64,000 nt of DNA from positions 1 through 64,000 of the forward strand of contig NZ_BBMP01000005.1 of the NCBI RefSeq assembly GCF_000755245.1, written 5' to 3'. This document shows, piece after piece, positions 17,234 to 26,400 of this stretch (positions are counted from its first letter, which is position 1; each line of letters opens with the position of its first letter). The position numbers were made by a program, and so were the translations under genes. The DNA is from Halococcus sediminicola (GTDB taxonomy: Archaea; Halobacteriota; Halobacteria; Halobacteriales; Halococcaceae). The notes beneath the pieces were generated by a model. That model made no database searches and was not told the DNA's origin. It worked only from the letters and a program-made list of their open reading frames with translations.

Positions 17234-17266
17234 GCAGCCCGGCTGACCCCTGGTCAGCCGGGCTGC
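17234..17266 (+). terminator. Perfect 15-bp stem-loop
   Basis: Two 15-base arms pair without mismatch around CCT. It could be a transcription terminator, a transposon end hairpin or an RNA element. There is no adjacent gene end that clearly needs a terminator. Confidence 0.45.
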
Positions 17267-17329
17267 GATCCCAGTTCTCCGATTCCTTCGCATGTGAGGT
17301 CCGTCACTGCCCCGCGCTTCGAGCGCGGT

Positions 17330-17402
17330 CTAGTTATCGACCTTTGCACTCCCTCTCATGCTTCACGCCTGAGGGACTTAAGCAGGATTCTCATAGAGTT
17401 AC
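17330..17402 (+). repeat. 70-bp repeat, copy 2 (ends ATTCTCATAGAGT)
   Basis: About 80% identical to 10935-11005, including TAGTTATCGACCTTTG, GAGGGACTTAAGCA and GGATTCTCATAGAGT. It sits directly after a GC-rich hairpin and 40 bp before the end of the Tat-exported protein gene. Confidence 0.65.
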
Positions 17403-17443
17403 TGCCCAAACCGAGGTATGAGTTTGATTGCTAATCCCTGTAC

Positions 17444-19114
17444 CTAATCGCCAGAGATGAGACTTTTCGCGGCCAATATCACGACGCCAAACAGTGAGAT
17501 GAGGAAAAGAAATCCGAGTGCCATGATCTGTGCGACACCAGCCGCCAGTTGGCCGATCCAGTTGCCCTGATTCGCAGATCTCTGAGCACCATATCCGGTC
17601 CCACTGTAACTCGCGTTCGATGCCGATAGTGAGCTAATGTTTCCCCCGGAGCCGACCTTCTTCGGGTTGGTGAGACCGCTACCGCTCTTACACTGCTTGC
17701 TGAAGCTCACTCCCTCTCCGACCTGAGCACCGTTGATGTCGTCCGGGCCGGAATTTGGCAGTTGGATACAAGTGCCTTGAATACGCGACTGTGGCCGGTT
17801 TTGAATGTTCGTCACGCCGGCCGAGGAACTTCCATCGATGAGAGATTGATTGACGAGGATATTCGTCGCTGCTGGAGCTGACGGTGGCCTGCCAGTTATC
17901 ACCGGCCGGTCGAGGTGGTTCGTGATGTGGCAGTTGCGAATGATTCCTGGGCCACTCTCCGATTCCCACTCGAAGAGCGACGCTCCACTTCGCATCGAGT
18001 TCGCCACGACCTTGATGTTGAGAAACTGAACCGGGTCAGTCTGGTTGCCATATTTCGCGTCGACGCGCACAGCGTACACGCCCTGATGACCGATATTGTA
18101 CGGGCCTTTGTCTGACCACTGACGGTCGTCAAGCAGCATCGACGCTCCGTCAACGACCGACCCACCACCGATTCGTGTCTGTGCGTTGAAGTTGTTCAGG
18201 AAGGTCCCACCACGAACCTCGACACGGCCGGTCGTGCGCCCGCCGTAGATACCGTTCGACCAGCCTCGAAGAGTGGGATTGACCAACTGAATCGTCCCTT
18301 CGGTGCTCTGGCCAACCCAAACTCCCATCGGCGCTCCGAGGCGGTTTTCGGGGGCGGACTCAGGCTTGTCAGGATCATCGTGCGTGCCGGCGGCCGTCCC
18401 GCCGACGGCCGTGAGATTCGTCACGCGAACGACTGCATCCGAGGCCCGCGCAATAGGCGAAAACATCGAATCGACACTACTGTTCGTGCCCGTGGGGCCG
18501 ACGTTCGATTTCGCCGGCGCGTATCCTTTGATCGTGATGTTGTCGGCACGAATCACGCCTTCGGACTGGATGCTGAGTTCCTGGACTGCACCCTCGGCGC
18601 TCTGATCGATAACGATATTCCGGACGAGACTGCCGCCCGGCAACACGAGCGTGAGGCTCTTCATCTCCTCTCCAGCTGGAATTACAAACGAACTTCCGTT
18701 GCCGATGATTTCGACCGGGCCCTCAGGTATCGCCGTCACATGCTCCGAGAGAGCAAACGTGCCATCACTCGGGAATGTAATCCGTGCGTTCGACATCCCC
18801 GACAGCGCCGCCCCGAAATCGCCGTTGATAGGCGTCCCGCCAGTCGGGTCGAGACCGAGATCATCAACGGCGCTGACCGTGCGCTGCATTTGCGGACGCT
18901 GCTGCTGAAAGCGACGCTCGACGTCGGCCATCGCCGCCCGGCCTTCGAGTGAGACACGTTCCACTGACGCGGTCGGCGGGTCCGGCCCATCCAGTCCGCT
19001 CTCGTCACCGAACGTCCGCGACTCGGCCATGGCAGGCATTGCTGCCGTCGCCGCGCAGCCACCGCATCCGGCGAGAAATTGCCGACGCGAAAGCTGAATA
19101 TCAGCGTCAGACAT
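17444..19114 (-). CDS. Tat-exported, membrane-anchored beta-helix surface protein
   Basis: A 556-residue protein with a twin-arginine signal (LSRRQFLAGCGGCAATAAM, with a lipobox-like cysteine after the Gly). A long parallel beta-helix body follows, with repeated short N/G/I/V turns such as NITIKGYAP, VEVRGGTFLNNFNAQTRIGG and IIRNCHITNHL. A C-terminal transmembrane helix (IMALGFLFLISLFGVVILAA) completes it. It is therefore exported folded and tethered at the cell surface. It is the last gene of a leftward operon with a DUF7282 surface protein (4-nt gap) and an HTH protein, divergent from the type IV secretion genes. It may be an adhesin or mating-pair factor; that role is inference. Confidence 0.75.
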   Translation of the reverse strand: MSDADIQLSRRQFLAGCGGCAATAAMPAMAESRTFGDESGLDGPDPPTASVERVSLEGRAAMADVERRFQQQRPQMQRTVSAVDDLGLDPTGGTPINGDFGAALSGMSNARITFPSDGTFALSEHVTAIPEGPVEIIGNGSSFVIPAGEEMKSLTLVLPGGSLVRNIVIDQSAEGAVQELSIQSEGVIRADNITIKGYAPAKSNVGPTGTNSSVDSMFSPIARASDAVVRVTNLTAVGGTAAGTHDDPDKPESAPENRLGAPMGVWVGQSTEGTIQLVNPTLRGWSNGIYGGRTTGRVEVRGGTFLNNFNAQTRIGGGSVVDGASMLLDDRQWSDKGPYNIGHQGVYAVRVDAKYGNQTDPVQFLNIKVVANSMRSGASLFEWESESGPGIIRNCHITNHLDRPVITGRPPSAPAATNILVNQSLIDGSSSAGVTNIQNRPQSRIQGTCIQLPNSGPDDINGAQVGEGVSFSKQCKSGSGLTNPKKVGSGGNISSLSASNASYSGTGYGAQRSANQGNWIGQLAAGVAQIMALGFLFLISLFGVVILAAKSLISGD

Positions 19115-19117
19115 CGC

Positions 19118-20587
19118 TTAGATCCGTTTGCGGATAGCGAAGATCGCCCAAATCAGTCCTGCGAGAATACCGATCAGTACGACGAGGAGTATGATGTCGG
19201 TGAGACTCAGCGATCCCCCTGAACCACTCTTCGCCGCTTGTGACCCGGAGCTATTCGCATTCGTGTTTGCACTCGTCTCTCTGGTCGTCGTCATCGGTGT
19301 CAGCGGCGCGCCTTCGTCGACGATTCGTATCTGTTGGGTGTGATCGCCGACTTTAATCACGTATTCACCCGCCGCATCGTACGAGTGGGTGAACGTCACT
19401 GTGCGGCTTTCCTGGGCGAATAACGCTACCTGCTGGGTCTCGACGGATTCGCCCACGGTAGCAAGTGCGAGTTCACCGTCAAGGCGCGAATCGCGGGGGT
19501 TGGTGATTCGTGCCGTGACGGTCACTTCATCGCCGACGTGTGCCGTTCGGTTGCTCACTGAGAGGGTTGTGATCTTGAACAGCGTCGTGGTATCAACCGG
19601 TGTCGCAGTCGATGTCTCCTCGCTCTCAGTGACACTCTCAGTATCTTCGACCGTGACACCGGCTGTGTCGTTGACGATGACCGACTGGTTGCCCGTCCAG
19701 TTTTCGTAGGCTGTGTCCTGGAATCCATCGCTGGCGATGTAGTCGTAGCGCTGGTTTCCATTTGTGTCGCGGTAGGGCACGGCGACAAGTGTCTGATCCT
19801 CTTCAGCGGCTCCGTCGAGCAGCGGGACGCTCACGCCCTTGTGCTGGCCGACTTCGAGATACGACGAGACGCCGACAGCGCTTTCGAGCGGAGCACTCTC
19901 CGACGAGAGATAGCTCTTGTTGTGGATAACGAGGAACCCGCTGTCAGGCAGTCGGGCTCTCTCGACCGTCAGCGAATCGCCCTGTAGCGTCTGGCTGCGA
20001 ACGGTCACCGACGCCTGCTCGCGGATCTCGGTTGGCACCGTGATACCAGCCGAGTCAGTAATCGGGCTTCCGTCGCTGGCGTAGGCCGTGTCGTTCGCAC
20101 CGACCGATGCGACAAAATCCATTCGCTTGTTTCCATCCGTATCCCGATGGACCATCGCCGTGAGCGGGCCCGAAGCGTTGAGCCGTGAGCGATTCAAGCC
20201 GGGATAATTGCCCGGCGGTGCGTTCGAAATGTCGATTGTGACGCTCGAGTAGTTGCCCGGTTTGAGATATTTCGAGGTGGCGATGACTGAGGACTCAGCC
20301 GACGCTCCACCGGTCGTGTAGCCGCTGCTGTGGATGACAATAAATCCACCCTTGGGAAGCGTCGCACCCTCAACAGTCACGTTCGTCCCGTTCGATGTCT
20401 GGTTCGCGAACGTAACCGTGGCGTTCGTCACGTTAGTGCTTTGGCCGGCGGCGACATCGACGGGCGAGAGGTCTGTAGGCACTCCGATGGGGCCAGCTGA
20501 AACAGTTGCGAAGAGCACCCCGATAAGAGCGAGAACGCCGAGACCGAGTAGCACGCGGCGTATTGCAGTGTGGCCGCGGCGGTACAT
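19118..20587 (-). CDS. Surface protein with two DUF7282 domains and a CARDB-like domain
   Basis: A 489-residue secreted protein with an N-terminal signal-type helix (VLLGLGVLALIGVLFATVSA). Two DUF7282 domains follow, each with the F(I/L)VIH..(G/S)Y and R.DT.GN.R.D(F/Y)(V/I)AS motifs (about residues 50-185 and 190-305). Then come a Thr-rich linker, a CARDB-like beta-sandwich (NRTAHVGDEVTVTARITNP), and a C-terminal TM helix with a basic tail (ILLVVLIGILAGLIWAIFAI). Many N-x-S/T sites would be N-glycosylated. The start could also be ATG 20596, which overlaps the upstream HTH gene by 8 nt; ATG 20587 follows its stop by 1 nt. Co-transcribed with both neighbours. Confidence 0.8.
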   Translation of the reverse strand: MYRRGHTAIRRVLLGLGVLALIGVLFATVSAGPIGVPTDLSPVDVAAGQSTNVTNATVTFANQTSNGTNVTVEGATLPKGGFIVIHSSGYTTGGASAESSVIATSKYLKPGNYSSVTIDISNAPPGNYPGLNRSRLNASGPLTAMVHRDTDGNKRMDFVASVGANDTAYASDGSPITDSAGITVPTEIREQASVTVRSQTLQGDSLTVERARLPDSGFLVIHNKSYLSSESAPLESAVGVSSYLEVGQHKGVSVPLLDGAAEEDQTLVAVPYRDTNGNQRYDYIASDGFQDTAYENWTGNQSVIVNDTAGVTVEDTESVTESEETSTATPVDTTTLFKITTLSVSNRTAHVGDEVTVTARITNPRDSRLDGELALATVGESVETQQVALFAQESRTVTFTHSYDAAGEYVIKVGDHTQQIRIVDEGAPLTPMTTTRETSANTNANSSGSQAAKSGSGGSLSLTDIILLVVLIGILAGLIWAIFAIRKRI

Positions 20588-20588
20588 T

Positions 20589-21059
20589 TCACACATCCTC
20601 GTTCCGAGAACAGCTCTCCTCGTTCACGTCACCATCCGAAGCAGACTCTGCCCCAATCTCGCTTTCGAGGGTTTCGATTTCAGCCCGGAGATGAGAGGTC
20701 CATTCAGTGAGTTGGGCATCAAGGTACTCTTTCATCTCCTCGACCGGCGCGGGGTGGTACACGTACCCCTGTCCTCCGTTTTCGAGGGTTTGACGCTCGC
20801 GTTTGGCGAGGCTGACCTCGTGGAGTCCTCGGAGCGACCGGGCGACATAGCGCCGGTGCTGATCAAGCAGATCTGCAAGCTGGTCAGTAGAGCTGTGTGG
20901 CTGTTCTATGAGAGCGAAATACGCGCGAATCTCGCCTTGCTTGAGATCGAAGATTGCCCGTACGACCTCTTGTGAAGTCTTGTTAGGCTGTGCAAACAGT
21001 TGACTCAGATCGGGATGGAAGTCTGCTAGCGAGGCCGAGTCGGCTTTGGTATCAGCCAT
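20589..21059 (-). CDS. Helix-turn-helix regulator of the surface/secretion module
   Basis: A 156-residue protein from ATG 21059 (MADTKADS); an earlier in-frame ATG at 21131 adds an unlikely basic segment. A TrmB/MarR-like wHTH is visible (FDLKQGEIRAYFALIE, SSTDQLADLLDQHRRYVARS, then LHEVSLAKR). A C-terminal coiled-coil-like helix (VEEMKEYLDAQLTEWTSHL) and an acidic tail follow. It is first in the leftward operon with two surface proteins and shares its roughly 200-bp upstream region with the rightward secretion genes. It is well placed to coordinate both. Confidence 0.75.
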   Translation of the reverse strand: MADTKADSASLADFHPDLSQLFAQPNKTSQEVVRAIFDLKQGEIRAYFALIEQPHSSTDQLADLLDQHRRYVARSLRGLHEVSLAKRERQTLENGGQGYVYHPAPVEEMKEYLDAQLTEWTSHLRAEIETLESEIGAESASDGDVNEESCSRNEDV

Positions 21060-21255
21060 ATCTCCCTCTTTCTGCCAATGCAGGATGTGAACTGTGCGTT
21101 GTATATTTTGATATTCATTTAAAACTGTCATATCAGGCCCCCAATGATCAGGAATATATGTAGTTCAAAACACACTCGAATAGATTTTATCCTGTAATGG
21201 GAGAGAGGGAGAACATCGACACCGCAACCGGAGGACGGTGTTCGAAGAAACAACT

Positions 21256-21885
21256 ATGTTAAACGAAAACTCGCGCGAGCACGTCGAACTGTTCGTCGAG
21301 AAGGCAAAAGAGCGGTACCCACGCCTCGCAGCACTCGTCGCCCGCCTCGCTGCAGTGTATCACCGCACACCGGTTGATGCTGACCGTGAAGCAACGCTCC
21401 GTCGATACGTGCGCGTGCCCGGACTCGTGGTGATCGGTCTGTCGATGTTGGCAGTGCCGGCTGCGGCCCAACTCGATCAGGTCGGCCAAGCGCTCTGTAA
21501 CAACGGCATCGGTCAGATTCTCTCGATCGTGTTTGCCGCTGCTACCCTCTATTTCCTCTTCAAAGCCATCTTCAGAGGAATGTCCGGGCTAGACAAGAAG
21601 GGATCGAAGAAGCCCCAAACTCAGCAGGAAGGTGACAACCAGTTACTGGGAGCACTCTATTCGGGTGCAGCCGCGTTCGCCCCGCCAATCTTTGCTGCCA
21701 TCCTCGAAATCATCGGTGTCAGCACGATCTCGTGTTTCGATTTCAACGTCGGCGTGTTCGGAATGGTCATGCCACTGCCAGCCAGCGGCACGCCGCTCGA
21801 TCCGGTGATCGCTGCTGTCAGCCCGATGGGAGCGCAGGGTCTCTCGTTCGCTGCGCTCGCTGCCGTCGGCTACATCCGCGCCTAA
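21256..21885 (+). CDS. Small polytopic membrane protein of the secretion module (pilin/VirB2-like position)
   Basis: A 209-residue protein from ATG 21256 (MLNENSREHVELF). It has a charged N-terminal helix, then four hydrophobic segments: PGLVVIGLSMLAVPAAAQLD (which could be a signal with AAA cleavage), IGQILSIVFAAATLYFLF, a stretch ending FAPPIFAAILEIIGV, and GLSFAALAAVGYIRA. It precedes the VirB6-like and VirB4-like genes with a 25-bp gap. VirB2-type pilins have signal plus two helices, so this could be a pilin-like or channel subunit. Family recognition is by position only. Confidence 0.6.
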   Translation: MLNENSREHVELFVEKAKERYPRLAALVARLAAVYHRTPVDADREATLRRYVRVPGLVVIGLSMLAVPAAAQLDQVGQALCNNGIGQILSIVFAAATLYFLFKAIFRGMSGLDKKGSKKPQTQQEGDNQLLGALYSGAAAFAPPIFAAILEIIGVSTISCFDFNVGVFGMVMPLPASGTPLDPVIAAVSPMGAQGLSFAALAAVGYIRA

Positions 21886-21910
21886 CCAACCCGCTCTCTC
21901 ACCAATCCAG

Positions 21911-23422
21911 ATGTTTGAGTCAGACTCGCGTCGGTCGGCAGTGCAGGTATCCACCCTTCTCGTAGTGCTCTGTATCGTTCTCGGTGTTGCCGGCGGTGTA
22001 GTGTTCGTTGACCCGGTGAGCGCACAGGCCGGGAACACAACGAACACGACGAATACCACATCCACTCCCACTCCCGGCGAGCAACTGAGTCGGCTCAATG
22101 GGTCGAATACTACAGGGGAAGGTGGAAACCAGACAACGCCGCTTGATGCGTCGAATCAACGTAACCAGACCTCATTCGGCGTTGGCGGGGCGAATCGTGG
22201 GGTGGCTGGTGGCAACACCAGTACAAGCGTTTCTGGAAACGGGAGCAGCAGCGGCGGGGGCGGTGGGAAATGCGGTGTGACGAATCCCGGTGCGTGCATT
22301 CCCAGTCCCGGTGAAACACTCAGGGAGTTCGTGAATTTCATTGAAAATTCGGTCACGAAGAATGTGCAGAAAGTGGTTGGCGGGTTCAATGATATTTTCG
22401 TCGGCATCCCCGCTCCGGGAGACGTCGGCGATCCGAGTACGTGGGCGAGCCCGGAGAATGGCTGGTGGCCGGACATCTACGAAACGTACTACATCTTCAT
22501 GACGTTCGCTGCGGCCGCTCTTCTGCCTGCGATCATGATTGCGATGGATCGAGCCGATCCCTACCGTCGCGAGAAAGAGTTGAAACGCCTAGCTGGTCAC
22601 GGCGTGATGATCCTCCTCGGAGCGTTGCTCGTCATGCCGGCTTCGCTTCACCTCTTCGACGCGGTTTCCACATCACTTGCCCCATCGGCGGGTGAGTTCC
22701 TTGACTCGGCAGCCGGTTCTGGGAAGCTCAGTATCGGTGTCATTCTCACTGGCGCGCTATCACTTACACAGTCAACGCTCGTCCTCGTCGGTCTCGCAGT
22801 CATCGTCATGATCTACGTAGCGATTCATATCCTCGCGGCATTCTGGCCGATCTTTTGGGTCGCCCGTCTTGCACCAGTCTCCTCGATCGAATGGGTTGGT
22901 AACGCCGGCATCGCGAGCTTCTATGGGTTGTGTTTCCTGCGCGTATTGCAGTCGGGGATGCTACGGTTCCTCTTCGGTCTCTCGTGGGACCCTATTGAAG
23001 CTGGCATCGCAACGGCATTCGGATCGGTCCTGCTCACCATCGTCGGCCTTGTTTTCGTCTTCATCATCTTCCCGAAGGCGTTCGCTCGAAAAGGCGTCCC
23101 GGCGTCAGCGATGGTTTCGGGCGGGTCGCAGGCGATGAAGAAAGCGCCCGAGCGCTACGAGAACTCTCGTGAACGCATTGGCAATGTCCAACAGCGACTA
23201 GAGGGCATCCGTGGGGATGGCAGCGGGAATTCCACCAGAGGCAGTACGACCAGCGAGAGTTCGACACAGGTTGGATCAGTCGGTTCGACAGCGGCATCGA
23301 ACAATCATCACGGTGGGTCTGTTCGGCGCGTTGGCGAGGTAACGAGCGATAAACTCCGCGGTGGCGTCGATGCATCACAGGTTGAGCGCCGCCGCCACGA
23401 CATCCACGACCAGTTGGATTAA
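21911..23422 (+). CDS. VirB6/TrbL-like polytopic membrane protein
   Basis: A 503-residue protein with a signal-like helix (VSTLLVVLCIVLGVAGGVV). An extracellular Asn/Thr/Gly-rich region with many N-glycosylation sites covers residues 35-115. Then come about seven membrane helices (residues 195-400) and a cytoplasmic Ser/Arg-rich tail. The layout matches VirB6/TrbL-type channel proteins of type IV secretion. Hydrophobic cores include YIFMTFAAAALLPAIMIAM, GVMILLGALLVMPASLHLF, VLVGLAVIVMIYVAIHILAA and LTIVGLVFVFIIFPKAF. Immediately upstream (18 bp) of the VirB4-like ATPase. Function is inferred from topology and neighbours. Confidence 0.7.
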   Translation: MFESDSRRSAVQVSTLLVVLCIVLGVAGGVVFVDPVSAQAGNTTNTTNTTSTPTPGEQLSRLNGSNTTGEGGNQTTPLDASNQRNQTSFGVGGANRGVAGGNTSTSVSGNGSSSGGGGGKCGVTNPGACIPSPGETLREFVNFIENSVTKNVQKVVGGFNDIFVGIPAPGDVGDPSTWASPENGWWPDIYETYYIFMTFAAAALLPAIMIAMDRADPYRREKELKRLAGHGVMILLGALLVMPASLHLFDAVSTSLAPSAGEFLDSAAGSGKLSIGVILTGALSLTQSTLVLVGLAVIVMIYVAIHILAAFWPIFWVARLAPVSSIEWVGNAGIASFYGLCFLRVLQSGMLRFLFGLSWDPIEAGIATAFGSVLLTIVGLVFVFIIFPKAFARKGVPASAMVSGGSQAMKKAPERYENSRERIGNVQQRLEGIRGDGSGNSTRGSTTSESSTQVGSVGSTAASNNHHGGSVRRVGEVTSDKLRGGVDASQVERRRHDIHDQLD

Positions 23423-23440
23423 TCACAGCTTATCACACCA

Positions 23441-26400
23441 ATGAGTAAGGCAATCCAGAACTCAGACGACGAAGAAACGAATCGGAGTCCGGCACAGATC
23501 ATCCCGCGCCACGTCGATACCGCGATGAAGGTCAACGGGTATCCCGTGAAGAAATTCGTTATCGGGTTCCTTCCGGCGGGGATCTGTGCGCTCGCGGGCG
23601 TTCTCACGGTGCTCATGAGTGGCCCTGCACTGCTCGCGGGGGTGTTCGTGTTGGTGTTCGCGCCGGTAGCACTCGTTCTCGGCGGCTGGGTCGTCATCAA
23701 GTCGAACTGGCATACGCCACCGCGTGAGCGCTTGCGAAACTGGCGGCGCTACCGCCGACTTCGGCGGTCGATGCTATGGAATCATTCCGAGACGGTTGCT
23801 CACGACCTCGCTGGCCTTGCTGAGATCTACGATGACGGGACAGCCCGGATGACTGACGGTCGTGTCGTCGGGCTGGCTGACATCAGCGGGCGGGCAACCG
23901 ACCGAATGACTGAGTTTGACGCGAACGAGATCGTGAACCAACTCGGTGGACAGTTCGACGAGACGATCAAGAACTTCGGGTTTCGGTTTTACACGACCAC
24001 GCTGCATACGTCGGATACGGACGCGCTCACGAAATCGTACCACGAGGCCGCACGGAGTGAGCGCCTTGAGGATCGTGTGTGGACATACGTGCGCGCGATC
24101 TGTCGGTCACTCGCGCAGTGGCGAAGCACCACTGACGATCCTGCATGGGACGCACCCGACCGTCGGCATTACATTGTCGTCGAGGCGACAGATGACGACG
24201 CCCGTTCACTACCTTCGCCGTCGATACGCGCTCGGCTGAATCCGTTTCACTCATCGGAGGATGTGACCGAACGGCAGCGCCGTCGGGCTGCTAAGCGTGA
24301 ATTGCTCTCGCGGCTCTCGAATGTTGAGGGGGCTATCAGTAACGTCGAGGGACTCTCGGCCGAGCGTATCTCGCCGGACGAACATGCACAGATACTCCTT
24401 GACTATTGGACCGGCGAGAATCACGCTCCCGACGACGAACTCGAACACGCCTTCCGCCGTGAGCATACCGGACCGACCGTCTGGCCGCCTGCACGAACCC
24501 AGAGCACACCGGATAGTGACGTTCCCATGCCAGGGGATGAGCGCGAGGACGCTGCCGGTGTGACTCAAGGTGAAGACGGAGACTCAGACAACGATCAAGA
24601 GGGCGAAACAATGCGTGCTCCGGGCAACCGAACGGCCCGCGAGCGCCTGTTTGGACTATTCGACGGGGTTGCCAGCAGCGACGAAGCGAGCGGTGCTGAC
24701 CATGTGGGACTATCATCTGAGGACGAGACGCCAGCCCAGCGGTTGCTCGCTCCCGGTATCTACGACGTGACCCGCGATTACGTGCGCGTCGGTGACCAAC
24801 TCTGTCGTACCTACTGGATCAGTGAGTGGCCGGATGAACCCGATTCGCTGTATTGGAAACCCATCTACACGCTGTTCGGCGCTGAACTGGATGGGGGCGA
24901 CCTCAATCCCGAGACGGACATTCCAGTCGATCTGGACGTGTCTATCCACGTCGAACCAGAGGACCGAGACGCCGTAATGAAAGAACTCTCGAAACAGTGG
25001 GGATCAATCGGTGCCGAAGGCGTCCAGCGTTCCGAGGGTGGGGGCGATGTGACCGCTATCGGTGTCGATTCCGATCAGGACATCTACACTCAGATGTACG
25101 AACTGCTGCGAACGACGAACGTTCAGCCGTGGCGCGTCAGCGCCTACGTGACTGTTCGTGCCGGACAGAAGCAGGCTATCGAGCAGTTCGAAGACACGCT
25201 CCGCGACTACGCCTCGCTAGATGCTGCGAAACAGGACGCACTCCGCGTGCGCTCTGAGCAGATTACCGATATGCTCGAAGCCGCGCCAACGAACTGCTAT
25301 CCCGTCATGGCCGGCGACCTCCACCATGCGGCCTTCGAGTCAGGGTCGCCAACCGGCCGAAACGCCTTCGCACAGATCGGCCGGCGCGATCTCAAAACTC
25401 AGTGGATGCTCGGCGACGGCGTGGCAGCCCTGTTCCCGCCCTGTTCCGATACCATCCAAGAAGAGGAAGGCATCGAATGGGGGCGTAACGAGCAAGACGG
25501 ACAGGTCATCAAGGCGAACCCGTTCGAGCGGGGTCTCGCTCCGCACATCATCACTATCGGGACCTCTCGGTCAGGGAAATCCTACTCGGCACAGAAAGCG
25601 TGTCAGCGCTGGTATTCCGAGGGTAAAGACCGAACGCTCATCGTCCTCGACACGCAGGGTGAGTTCGATGGACTGACGAAGGCGCTGAATGGCAAGCACA
25701 TCGTGCTCGGTGGACGGGATGCGGTCAACCCGTTCCATACCGAAGCCCCGCCGGAACACGCGGGCCACACGGGCGGACAGATGAGTCCGTTCACGATGAA
25801 GGCCGACAGCATTGTACAGTTCATCAAGGCGCTTGTCCGCACGCAAGGGTACGACCCGTCGATCTTTCACAACACGATTGAACAACTCGTGCGTCGGACG
25901 TTGATCGAGGCGGGAGCCGACCCGCGAGACCCCTCATCACTCGCCGATGCGGACGCGACCATGCGCGATTTCATCGAACTGTCCGAGAAAGTGATGGACG
26001 AGCCGAGTTCGCTCACTCTCGGCACTCACGACAAAGAACTCGGCAAGAAAGCTGAGAAGATCGCCGAGTTGCGTGACGCGCTCGGCGGGTTCATGGAGGG
26101 CCAGAAATACGAGTATCTGCTCGATGAGGACGCGACCGGCCTCATGGACGATGACGTAGACATGGCCTACTTGGACCTCCGACAGTTTCGGGATTCGAGT
26201 TCGGCAGAGAAGTCGGCCATGTTCCGGCTCATGCTCGATCAGGTCAACCAGAAGGTCAAGCGCACGTCCGGAGAGACGATTTTCCTGATCGACGAGGCGC
26301 ACTTCTTGCTTCACTCCGAGGAGATGGTGAACTGGTTGCAGAAAGCTGCCCGTGAGTGGGCACGCTACGATGCTTGCCTCTGGTTTTGCTCGCAATCGCC

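Larger units (their letters stand above)
16749..17443. other. Non-coding region with strong hairpins
   Basis: About 700 bp without a convincing gene. It contains a perfect 15-bp stem with a 3-nt loop at 17234-17266 (GCAGCCCGGCTGACC / GGTCAGCCGGGCTGC), a 7-bp GC stem at 17312-17328 (CCGCGCT / AGCGCGG), and then the 70-bp repeat at 17330-17402. The arrangement resembles an IS200/IS605-type end, but no transposase gene is present. Confidence 0.55.

Noticed and set aside
17234-17266. tRNA or other stable RNA gene around the strong hairpin
   Set aside because: No cloverleaf arms, anticodon stem or CCA-like end can be drawn; it is a single stem-loop.
21238-21885. Start of the first secretion gene at 21238
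   Set aside because: The six extra residues come from a weak codon upstream; ATG 21256 begins the charged helix typical of the protein and is better placed.
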